Shown: positions 24,525 to 30,606 of the stretch, piece after piece
How positions within the stretch are numbered: the stretch's first letter is position 1
Layout: every line of letters starts with the position of its first letter
Virus record (IMG/VR): IMGVR_UViG_3300042520_002253
Span: 1 to 32,868 of that record
Strand: one strand, 5' to 3'
Source: a virus
Length of the DNA: 32,868 nucleotides
Notes under the pieces: generated by a model
Told to the model about the DNA's origin: nothing
The model's database searches: none
What the model saw: only the letters and a program-made list of their open reading frames with translations
Program-made: the position numbers and the translations under genes

Positions 24525-24556
24525 AAAAAATCCATGTAAAATACATTACATGGATT
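24525..24556 (-). terminator. Terminator after the rlpA-like gene / leader hairpin of the next operon
   Basis: An 11-bp perfect stem AATCCATGTAA/TTACATGGATT (24529-24539 with 24546-24556), a 6-base loop, then TTTTTTCGTATTTTT on the minus strand. It ends the recombination operon, but it also lies about 20 bases after the start inferred for the promoter at 24584-24616. It would therefore cut that transcript unless bypassed. Confidence 0.88.
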
Positions 24557-24583
24557 AATTTAACAATTAGAAAACAAGGAAGT

Positions 24584-24616
24584 CAAATATAGATAAAAAT
24601 ATTAAACTATTTCAAA
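24584..24616 (-). promoter_or_regulatory. Bacteroidota-type promoter inside the end of the rlpA-like gene
   Basis: On the minus strand: TTTG (24616-24613), 21 bp, TATATTTG (24591-24584), an almost ideal match. The inferred start is near 24577. The -33 element lies within the last codons of the rlpA-like gene. A strong terminator follows about 20 bases into the transcript. Confidence 0.75.
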
Positions 24617-24927
24617 ACTTTTACTTTTATTTCAATTACTCCTTTTTTCAAATCTGCAATTTTGCTAAACGCTTTTTTGGATAGATCAAGTCTTACTTTT
24701 TTGAATTTTCCTGTGTCGGTAACAGTTACCACAACTGATTTTTTATTTTCTAAATTGGTAACTTTTAATTTAGTTCCAAGTGGGTGAATGTTACTTGCGC
24801 AGGTTAATTTATTCATGTCATATATTGCTCCAGAACGCATGATACGACCATGGAACATATCTGAATAATAAGTTGCTTTGAATGATGTTAGGCAAAAGAA
24901 ACACATTGAAATAAATATTAGCTTCAT
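24607..24927 (-). CDS. Secreted RlpA-like double-psi beta-barrel protein
   Basis: A 106-aa protein with a short signal peptide (MKLIFISMCFFCLTSFKA) followed by a minimal RlpA/DPBB domain: ATYYSDMFHGRIMRSG, LTCASNIHPLGTKLKVTNLE, VVVTVTDTGKF, VRLDLSKKAF. RlpA proteins are lytic transglycosylases or septal peptidoglycan-binding proteins. The catalytic Asp (DTG) is present. The usual AAH-x-T-L-P-F-G is here ASNIHPLG, so the His is shifted by a few positions and activity is uncertain. Unlike the endolysin it is in the early recombination operon, which suggests action on the wall during infection, not at lysis. Confidence 0.82.
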   Translation of the reverse strand: MKLIFISMCFFCLTSFKATYYSDMFHGRIMRSGAIYDMNKLTCASNIHPLGTKLKVTNLENKKSVVVTVTDTGKFKKVRLDLSKKAFSKIADLKKGVIEIKVKVLK

Positions 24928-24930
24928 TTT

Positions 24931-25155
24931 TTAATTGTTTTCATTTATCAAATAATAACGCACCCAGTGTGAATTTTCATCTTTTTCACGCACTGAATTT
25001 ATCGTTAAACCTCTTTCTTTTAGCACGAAAACAATTCCTGATAGTCTTGTTGCGCTGTAATTCTTAATCGCTTCCCATGAAGTAATGCTTCCATGTTTGC
25101 GTAAATGTGATTCTACATTTTTAATCTTTGTTTCAAATTTATCTGAAGTAGCCAT
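24931..25155 (-). CDS. Small winged-helix DNA-binding protein
   Basis: A 74-aa protein (DKFETKIKNVESHLRKHGSI, TSWEAIKNYSATRLSGIVFV, LKERGLTINSVREKD, HWVRYYLI). The pattern is a winged helix: helix, ISTWEAI turn, recognition helix with ATRLSGIVFVLKERG, then a beta wing ending in RYYL. Such proteins follow SSB/RecT genes in many Bacteroidota phages. It could regulate the recombination operon or assist DNA metabolism. It is packed 3 bases before the RlpA-like gene. Confidence 0.75.
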   Translation of the reverse strand: MATSDKFETKIKNVESHLRKHGSITSWEAIKNYSATRLSGIVFVLKERGLTINSVREKDENSHWVRYYLINENN

Positions 25156-25173
25156 ACTTTTAGTTTTTTTAGG

Positions 25174-25536
25174 TTAAAATGGTGTTTCTTCTTCCTCTTC
25201 TTGTAAAGAAGTATATCCGATTGTAGGAATGTCAATACTTCCTAAATCTGGAATGTTTTCCAAATCTTCATCGGTTAAATCTTTTGGTTTGATTTCAACA
25301 AACTTGAAGTTCCCAACATAACTGCTCTCACAATTGCTTTCTTTTTCGGGGTTTAGTTGGATTGTAGCATTGTTTTTGAATTGATCAACCTCATCACTCA
25401 CCCACACTTTCACACTTGCGTAAATTTCGCCTTTGTCGGTTTTGTAGAAGCATTTGTTTTTTGCTTGTAATTGTTCGGTCAATCTTGTAAAATTTATTGA
25501 TCCAAGCAATAATTTACTTTTTCTGCTGTTTTGCAT
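25174..25536 (-). CDS. SSB-like single-stranded DNA-binding protein candidate
   Basis: A 120-aa protein. The N-terminal two thirds (LLLGSINFTRLTEQLQAKNK, GEIYASVKVWVSDEVDQFKN, ATIQLNP) could be an OB-fold-like beta domain with aromatic residues. The C-terminus is strongly acidic and ends EEEEETPF, like the acidic tip DDDIPF that SSB proteins use to recruit partners. It follows the RecT and MBL genes in the recombination operon. A ssDNA-binding role is therefore likely, though the core domain was not matched to a named family. Confidence 0.65.
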   Translation of the reverse strand: MQNSRKSKLLLGSINFTRLTEQLQAKNKCFYKTDKGEIYASVKVWVSDEVDQFKNNATIQLNPEKESNCESSYVGNFKFVEIKPKDLTDEDLENIPDLGSIDIPTIGYTSLQEEEEETPF

Positions 25537-25539
25537 AGT

Positions 25540-26061
25540 TTAAAAAATATCAAGGTTTATATTCATTCCATTGTTTGCCACTTGGCAAAATCTTTGAACT
25601 TGTTGTTCTATTTCTTGTTTAAATTCTTTTTCGTTTGAATTGGAATCCGAAAGGTGAATCAAAATAACATTTTGCGTTTTACTCAAATCGTTTGCTTTCA
25701 AAGTTTCAATACAGTTTTCAAGGCTTAAATGTGATTTCAAAATCCTATCTTTCAGAAAGTGATTGATTCCATGTTTTTCAATCTTTTCTTCAATGATTTT
25801 CTTTGAATAGTTCGCTTCAATAATCCAGTGCTTAACATCTTTGAAAGTGTATTTGCAATAGTAAGAATCGGTAATAAAAACAATTTTTCCGCACTCTGGA
25901 TGCTCAATTAAAAAAGAATAACATTCAACATCGTGTTTAGCTTCGAATGGTAATACTTTAAAGCTTCCGATTTGATATGTTTTGTTTTTTTCGATTGTTG
26001 TAATTGGAGTGTAAACTGAATTATATTTTTCGGTTACTGATTGGCAGGTATAAATATTCAT
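25540..26061 (-). CDS. Metallo-beta-lactamase-fold protein, C-terminal part after an in-frame stop
   Basis: An ORF of 173 aa with its own ATG, which continues without frame change the MBL-fold gene that stops at 26104. The region 26103-26062 upstream of this ATG still encodes the expected family sequence (LDHSKYIHEFSKIG), so the original protein ran through. Remaining candidate metal-binding sites include KHDVECYS, ITDSYY, KSHLSLEN and IHLSDS. Alone it lacks the HxHxDH motif and is probably inactive. It may exist as the tail of a hop product (see the site at 26101-26109), as a separate protein, or as the end of a pseudogene. Confidence 0.75.
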   Translation of the reverse strand: MNIYTCQSVTEKYNSVYTPITTIEKNKTYQIGSFKVLPFEAKHDVECYSFLIEHPECGKIVFITDSYYCKYTFKDVKHWIIEANYSKKIIEEKIEKHGINHFLKDRILKSHLSLENCIETLKANDLSKTQNVILIHLSDSNSNEKEFKQEIEQQVQRFCQVANNGMNINLDIF

Positions 26062-26100
26062 TCCGATTTTTGAAAATTCGTGAATATATTTTGAGTGGTC

Positions 26101-26130
26101 AAGTTAAAGATGCTCGTGAGACACGAGCAT
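26101..26130 (-). other. Candidate translational hop site CTT-TAA-CTT with abutting hairpin
   Basis: In the MBL-fold gene the in-frame codons are CAT CTT TAA CTT GAC CAC (26112-26095). The stop lies between two identical Leu codons (CTT 26109-26107 and 26103-26101). If tRNA-Leu hops from the first CTT to the second, the protein reads HEHLDH, exactly the MBL metal-binding motif HxHxDH. A perfect 9-bp stem with a 3-base loop (ATGCTCGTG-TCT-CACGAGCAT, 26130-26110) ends next to the take-off codon. Hopping over CUU-stop-CUN sites is known from experiments in E. coli, and hairpins promote bypassing in T4 gene 60. Whether it happens here is untested. Confidence 0.5.
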
Positions 26131-26277
26131 ACCTTGAATATTTTGAATGTTAAAATTTAAAACTTGTTTCACTTCAATCAATTTCATTCCTGCTTCGATT
26201 AACAAACATTCTCCTTTTGAATCTTGCAAAACATATCCGTTTCCTTTGCTTCCGGTACCTACTACAATTAATTTCAT
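26104..26277 (-). CDS. Metallo-beta-lactamase-fold protein, N-terminal part ending in TAA
   Basis: The first 57 codons of an MBL-fold hydrolase/nuclease. ATG 26277 gives MKLIVVGTGSKGNGYVLQDS, the typical MBL start (GxGSKGN). It ends GMLVSHEHL followed by TAA, in the middle of the HxHxDH metal motif. A longer GTG start at 26301 is less likely because the family begins at MKL. The same frame continues past the stop with LDHSKY. It lies between recT and the SSB-like gene, so the intact protein may be the nuclease partner of RecT. The 6 extra bases are either a disabling insertion or a recoding site. Confidence 0.75.
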   Translation of the reverse strand: MKLIVVGTGSKGNGYVLQDSKGECLLIEAGMKLIEVKQVLNFNIQNIQGMLVSHEHL

Positions 26278-26292
26278 ATTTCGCATATTAGA

Positions 26293-26324
26293 AGTGTACA
26301 CCCTAATTTAATAAGGTGTACACC
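26293..26324. promoter_or_regulatory. Two GTGTACAC palindromes between recT and the MBL gene
   Basis: GGTGTACACC at 26315-26324 is a perfect 10-bp palindrome, and GTGTACAC at 26294-26301 is a second copy in a direct repeat (period about 22 bp) that also includes the flanking CTAATTT. Direct plus palindromic symmetry, two helical turns apart, suggests a cooperative protein-binding site. It could control expression of the MBL gene. No promoter match was found here. Confidence 0.45.
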
Positions 26325-26333
26325 TAATTTTAT

Positions 26334-27203
26334 TTAGAATCCTGCTTCTTCAAAAGATTTCGGTTCTTCAACCTCCTGCTTTACTTCCTCTTTTTCGGTT
26401 TCTTTCGGTTGTTCAGCAATTTCTTCAAAATCTATTACTTCTGCATTTGCATTGTGCGTAAATTCGCGCTTCAATTCATTTTCAGCGGTTGGAATAATTA
26501 CTTCCTGCTCTTCGTATAAAGCTGAATCATCACTTGCACCGATAACTGTTTTTAATGCTCGGTTAATGATTGTTTTTTTAACCATTTCACCGCGAAAGTT
26601 TTTATGTGCAGGGCTTCCACCTTTTGCATAACCTTGATTCCATGAAGTTTCAACCTGTTTGATATTCATTATTTCGGTTTTCACTCTTCCATCGTTGAAA
26701 ATCACTACTGCATAGCCACCAATAATATCTTGATCATTGATATTTTCAAGTTTTGTTTCGTGTTGGATTACTTCAAATATTCCAGTTTTCGGGTTTACAC
26801 CGATATTGAATAAATCTTCTTTGTAAACCACAACTGCGTTTACCTCTCTCACTCCTGCTGTACGTTTCGCGATTGCTACATTTCCAAGGTATGATTTTGA
26901 AATTTGTAGTTTATCTCCGTATGGTATGAAGTACACTTGGTTTTTCATTGGAGACAACCCCCACGTTACCATACTGAATAATGCGTTTGCAATGCTTGGT
27001 TTTGTGCAGCTTTCAAGAACTGATTTACCTGATTTGTCTTTTTGCTCTGAAAGAACAAGATACGCACTTTTCAGCGCGTTTTCCGGAGAATAATTACTTG
27101 GAATAGTTAATTCCCCATTTTCTTTGAAGACATTGATTTTGTCTAACACTTGAACAGTAATGTCTTTTTTCACTGTTTCCACATTTTTTGTTGTTTCACT
27201 CAT
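26334..27203 (-). CDS. recT: RecT-family ssDNA-annealing protein
   Basis: A 289-aa recombinase that anneals complementary single strands. Typical RecT features: SIANALFSMVTWGLSPMKNQ, VYFIPYGDKLQISKSYLGNV, AIAKRTAGVREVNAVVVYKE, then GGYAVVIF, RVKTEIMNIKQV and the FRGEMVKKTIINRALK block. The C-terminal about 40 residues are Glu-rich and ordered loosely, often a site for SSB contact. It is preceded by the Rad50-like ATPase and followed by the MBL-fold gene and the SSB-like gene, a recombination module for replication by annealing. Confidence 0.93.
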   Translation of the reverse strand: MSETTKNVETVKKDITVQVLDKINVFKENGELTIPSNYSPENALKSAYLVLSEQKDKSGKSVLESCTKPSIANALFSMVTWGLSPMKNQVYFIPYGDKLQISKSYLGNVAIAKRTAGVREVNAVVVYKEDLFNIGVNPKTGIFEVIQHETKLENINDQDIIGGYAVVIFNDGRVKTEIMNIKQVETSWNQGYAKGGSPAHKNFRGEMVKKTIINRALKTVIGASDDSALYEEQEVIIPTAENELKREFTHNANAEVIDFEEIAEQPKETEKEEVKQEVEEPKSFEEAGF

Positions 27204-27243
27204 TTTACTTTATTTTAGGTTATTATTTACTTTCACAAAATGA

Positions 27244-29238
27244 CTATTTGATAGTCAAAATTTCACATTCTGAATCTACGACTAAGTTAACTATTTGTTT
27301 CGTATTTTCCAAGATATTTGTAACGCTTTCTCTATTATCTATGAATATTGGCACTTGCGTTTCATAAAATTTAGATAGTGCTTTTATTACATCAATTCCT
27401 GCGTTTACTTTTGTCGCTGTGTTTAATGAAGAGAAAGGTACTCCATTCACCAGGGCTTCGCAGGTTTCTGATATCCCTCCGTTTAATTGGTTTTCAAACA
27501 TTTTGAATTTTACTATTTCAAAGTTTTGGTTTACTCGCTTTTCTATTAAATCAATTTTTGAGTTGTTGAATTTATCAATTGCCATTTCTACCTTTTCAAG
27601 GTTTGCGATTTCTTGACTTAAATTTGTAAATTGCTCTCTCAATTCAGCAAGTCTTTTGTTTTGCGATTCAATTACTTTGCGATCGTAAAGTTTTTCCTCC
27701 AAAGTTTTTATTTCATCCAGTAAAGTTTGTTTATCGTTTTTAAATTGCGTTGTATCAACTTCTTTTATCTCTGGAATAACAATGCTTTCAACTTCTTTTT
27801 GAAGTGCTTTTATCTCATCTGTCAAAGGTATTTCAACATCAATAAGGCTTAGTAGTGTATCTTCAACCGCTTTGAGTTCTTGGTTTTCAATATTGATTTT
27901 TTGTTGTGTTGATTCAACATCTAATTGTGCAGCATCTATTTTTGATCCAAGTAAAATATTTTCTTGCTTTAAAGCTTCAATCAATTCATTATTGGATTTT
28001 CCTTTCGCTCTGATTTCGTTTAGTATATTCGTTTTATTGTCCGTAAAGCGTTGAAGTAATTCTGCTCTTTTACTTTCAATATCTTCTATTGGCAATCCTT
28101 GTTTACAAGTAGGACAAACACACGATTCTAAATCAAAATCAAATTCTCTTGTATTTTCAGCTGTGAAAAGATTTCTTAAATTGTCGTTTGTTTTATTGAT
28201 TTCAATTTGTTTACTTTCATTGATTTCAACATCTTTTTTGGTATTGAAAACTATTTGTTTTGCCTTTGTTAGTTTGTCGTTTAGTAGGTACAAAGAGTGC
28301 TTCAAATCCTGCTCTTTCACTTTAAGTTCCGATTGGCTTTTTTTAGCTTCTGCGTTTAATTCAATAATCAATTGTTGAATCTTTTGCTCTTTCTGAAACT
28401 TATCCGTTTTGATTTGTTGAATTGCTTTTATTTGCTCGTCAGTGCCTTTTGTGGCATTTTCAATAAGTGAATCAAACTTTTGAATATCCTTTTTTAAAGA
28501 ATCAATTTTGCTTTCGATTTCCAACCAATTCTGCTCTTGTGGAATAGATCTACTTGCTTCGTCTATTCGTGCAGGTAGTTGATCCAATTCAGCCTTTAAA
28601 TTTTTGCGCTTTACAGCATATTCTTTTTTGATGTCCTCAAAAGATTTGTTTGAGTTAAGAATGTCTTTCAATCTTTCGTTTGTTTGATTGTCAACTATTG
28701 AAAAAACATCTTCATCACTTATTTCACCTGCTAATTCTGAAAGAACTAATCTTCGTTTTTTCCAGTCTAAAATTTGATTGAAGTACAAAGTGTTTGACAA
28801 CATTCTAAATTCTTCTTCATTGCAAATGGAATCAATTCTTGTTTTATATTCTGAAAGTGAAGCAGGAACATCGTTGATAAAGTATTCAGTTGTGTGACCG
28901 GTCAATTCACTTGTTTCAGAACCTCGTTTTTTAGTCCATTTTTCAAAGTAGGAAACTTTTAATTTTACCTCTTCGCTATCAATGTCAAATAAACCAATTA
29001 CTTCGTGTTTAAGGTTGTGAAGTGGATTGTTTGAAGAATCCAATGTTTTGATTTCGAATTGCTTTTCGTTTTGGCTGTTTTTTCCGTACAATAGGAATGT
29101 AAAAGCATCAAACACTGTTGTTTTTCCTGATCCATTTTTACCATGGATGAAAGTTTCTTTTTGTGTAAAATCTAATTTTAAAAATTTCACTCCTTTGAAG
29201 TTCACTAATTCCAAAGATTTTAAGTTCACATTTTTCAT
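27244..29238 (-). CDS. Rad50/SbcC-like AAA ATPase with zinc hook
   Basis: A 664-aa SMC-like protein. Residues 33-41 (GKNGSGKTT) are the Walker A loop. Two long coiled coils (about 190-365 and 380-590) flank a zinc-hook motif CVCPTC near 372-378. The C-terminal half has an ABC signature-like SSLNTATKVNAGIDVIKALS near 605-624 and a Walker B strand VPIFIDNRE near 629. The order N-ATPase, coil, hook, coil, C-ATPase matches Rad50/SbcC in a shortened form. No SbcD/Mre11 phosphoesterase gene was seen, so the MBL-fold protein is a candidate nuclease partner. Confidence 0.9.
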   Translation of the reverse strand: MKNVNLKSLELVNFKGVKFLKLDFTQKETFIHGKNGSGKTTVFDAFTFLLYGKNSQNEKQFEIKTLDSSNNPLHNLKHEVIGLFDIDSEEVKLKVSYFEKWTKKRGSETSELTGHTTEYFINDVPASLSEYKTRIDSICNEEEFRMLSNTLYFNQILDWKKRRLVLSELAGEISDEDVFSIVDNQTNERLKDILNSNKSFEDIKKEYAVKRKNLKAELDQLPARIDEASRSIPQEQNWLEIESKIDSLKKDIQKFDSLIENATKGTDEQIKAIQQIKTDKFQKEQKIQQLIIELNAEAKKSQSELKVKEQDLKHSLYLLNDKLTKAKQIVFNTKKDVEINESKQIEINKTNDNLRNLFTAENTREFDFDLESCVCPTCKQGLPIEDIESKRAELLQRFTDNKTNILNEIRAKGKSNNELIEALKQENILLGSKIDAAQLDVESTQQKINIENQELKAVEDTLLSLIDVEIPLTDEIKALQKEVESIVIPEIKEVDTTQFKNDKQTLLDEIKTLEEKLYDRKVIESQNKRLAELREQFTNLSQEIANLEKVEMAIDKFNNSKIDLIEKRVNQNFEIVKFKMFENQLNGGISETCEALVNGVPFSSLNTATKVNAGIDVIKALSKFYETQVPIFIDNRESVTNILENTKQIVNLVVDSECEILTIK

Positions 29239-29260
29239 TTGTTTTGTTTTTATTGGTTAT

Positions 29261-29395
29261 TTACTTAATTCTACCTTTTGCCCATTGTTCCATCAATTCC
29301 ATTGAATTACAAAACGTGCGCAACACTTTTTCAATTTGCTTTTCAGTTCCTGTTTGCCCGTTGTACTGGCAAATCTTTTTCGCTAATTCTCTCAT
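29261..29395 (-). CDS. 44-aa small protein
   Basis: A short gene from ATG 29395 to TAA 29261-29263 (MRELAKKICQYNGQTGTEKQ, IEKVLRTFCNSMELMEQWAK). It looks helical with two Cys. It is the first ORF after the strong promoter at 29421-29451, about 19 bases after the inferred start, and the Rad50-like gene follows 22 bases after its stop. It may be a small early regulator or translational leader; no family was recognised. Confidence 0.6.
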   Translation of the reverse strand: MRELAKKICQYNGQTGTEKQIEKVLRTFCNSMELMEQWAKGRIK

Positions 29396-29420
29396 AATTT
29401 TCACATTTAAATTTCTTCAA

Positions 29421-29451
29421 CAAATATAATGCTTTGTTTCTTTACAAACAA
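29421..29451 (-). promoter_or_regulatory. Bacteroidota-type promoter for the recombination operon
   Basis: On the minus strand: TTG (29451-29449), 20 bp, TATATTTG (29428-29421), an ideal match. The inferred start is near 29414, an A. It drives the 44-aa gene, Rad50-like ATPase, recT and the genes behind. The downstream bases TTGAAGAA are shared with the promoter at 697, as is the inverted repeat over the -33 region. Confidence 0.85.
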
Positions 29452-29464
29452 TAAAAAAGAAACA
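29435..29464. promoter_or_regulatory. Operator-like inverted repeat TGTTTCT-N16-AGAAACA, second copy
   Basis: The arms are 29435-29441 and 29458-29464 with 16 bp between them; here they extend to 9 bp (TGTTTCTTT/AAAGAAACA). Same arms and same spacing as at 710-739, in nearly the same place relative to the -7 element (centre about 21 bp upstream in both). This makes a common DNA-binding regulator likely. Confidence 0.65.
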
Positions 29465-29475
29465 TTTTTAACAAT

Positions 29476-29667
29476 TTATTTTTTAGCTTCACTCATAAAA
29501 TGTTCAAAATCATTGAATTTACGATATAAAAAATCTTTAAAGAAATTTTCTTTTTTGACTTGCTTTATGAATCTTGACTTCTGGACCAGATTCATTTTAT
29601 CGTAAAACACCCAACCAAGTTGTTGTGGTTGTGGTAATGGATCTAAATCAAATAATAAGTTCATCAA
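29476..29667 (-). CDS. Small protein of unknown function (63 aa)
   Basis: A 63-aa basic protein (MMNLLFDLDPLPQPQQLGWV, FYDKMNLVQKSRFIKQVKKE, then FLYRKFNDFEHFMSEAKK). It is rich in Lys and aromatic residues, with no recognised domain. It overlaps the RusA gene by 20 bases and ends the replication gene run before the promoter at 29421. It could be an accessory of replication by context only. The start may be either of two adjacent ATGs (29667 or 29664). Confidence 0.65.
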   Translation of the reverse strand: MMNLLFDLDPLPQPQQLGWVFYDKMNLVQKSRFIKQVKKENFFKDFLYRKFNDFEHFMSEAKK

Positions 29668-29977
29668 TTCTAAACTTTATAAATTCTTCACCTTTTTTGG
29701 TAATTATTTTTTTCGCGTGCAACTCGTAAATATCTCTATCGTCAAATCCGTATTTCTTTACCAAACAATCCTGCAGAAACTTAATACAGTTGTCTAAATC
29801 TTGTAATTTTGAAGACAATCCAAATTCGATAAAAAGCTTGTAAGGTGCTTTTCCTACTTGCATTTGTGGAAGTAGAAGTAAAACATTTCTTTCGTATTTT
29901 TTGTATTCAACCGTCTTAAACCTGCGACCTTGGAATCCAGAATTTACTGATAGTGCTTTGATTGGTAATGTGATCAT
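29648..29977 (-). CDS. rusA: RusA-family Holliday junction resolvase
   Basis: A 109-aa endonuclease that resolves branched DNA before packaging or recombination. Residues 60-66 (DLDNCIK) match the RusA core D-x-D-N-x-x-K, giving metal ligands Asp60 and Asp62 and Lys66. The third acid is Asp79 or Asp80 (GFDDRD), at the right distance. The family is common in phages, and the 109-aa size is near normal (E. coli RusA is about 120 aa). It follows the replication genes and overlaps both neighbours slightly. Confidence 0.9.
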   Translation of the reverse strand: MITLPIKALSVNSGFQGRRFKTVEYKKYERNVLLLLPQMQVGKAPYKLFIEFGLSSKLQDLDNCIKFLQDCLVKKYGFDDRDIYELHAKKIITKKGEEFIKFRIDELII

Positions 29978-30606
29978 AATACAATTTTTCGGTTAATAGA
30001 TTCTTGAACTACAAGTTGTGCCAACAACCTTTCTTCGGTATAAATTATTGAATCAAAATCGTTTTTTTCTTGAATTTGGTTGAATTGATATTTCGCTTGT
30101 CTTTTCAGTTCAATTCTTTCAGATTCATTAAAAAACTTTGTGAATTTATTCAGCAAAACTTTTGCTTCGTACATATCGCCAATCCATTTATTGATTTTAA
30201 TGCTTTCAGCGTACTTTTTTAATGCTTGTTGATAAAATATACTTTCTTGCTTTTTTCTTTCGTTAAACTCGCTAATTTCACGCTCTAATTTGATTCTTTC
30301 ATTGTTTATTTTGTTTTTAATGTTTGAATAACGGATAATTGGGTTCATTATCTCTTGAAAAGTGATATTTTTCCAACTTTTATCAACTGGAATATCAAAC
30401 CTTTCAAAACTGTATTCAACATCTTCAACGGATAAATGATTAAACTTTGAAAATATTTCTCTTTGCGCTTTCATGATTAAATTTTCAGAAACTTGATTTG
30501 AACGTAATCCAAAGTAAATATCCAAGCAGGAAATCAAGATTCGTGTAACATCTTCAATCGCTTTTTCATAATTCGTAATCGAAGCTATCGGTTGAAAATT
30601 GTTCAT
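29974..30606 (-). CDS. Replication accessory protein (possible helicase loader)
   Basis: A 210-aa protein with start chosen at ATG 30606 (MNNFQPIASITNYEKAIEDV), because the longer form starting at 30741 would overlap the initiator gene by 176 bases and begin with a different-looking sequence. The remaining overlap is 41 bases. The protein is mostly helical, with a Lys/Glu-rich middle (NNERIKLEREISEFNERKKQ). It follows a DnaD-like initiator and precedes RusA, so it may be a helicase loader or primosome protein. No P-loop was seen. The function is from context. Confidence 0.6.
   Translation of the reverse strand: MNNFQPIASITNYEKAIEDVTRILISCLDIYFGLRSNQVSENLIMKAQREIFSKFNHLSVEDVEYSFERFDIPVDKSWKNITFQEIMNPIIRYSNIKNKINNERIKLEREISEFNERKKQESIFYQQALKKYAESIKINKWIGDMYEAKVLLNKFTKFFNESERIELKRQAKYQFNQIQEKNDFDSIIYTEERLLAQLVVQESINRKIVL

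Noticed and set aside
26061-26106. Reassigned stop codon (TAA read as an amino acid) as the cause of the split MBL gene
   Set aside because: Many other genes in the window end at TAA, TGA and TAG at sensible places, and a residue inserted there would give HEHLxLDH, which does not fit the family spacing.
26278-26301. GTG start at 26301 for the MBL gene
   Set aside because: It adds eight residues that do not resemble the family, which starts at MKLIVVG, and it lies inside the palindromic repeat.
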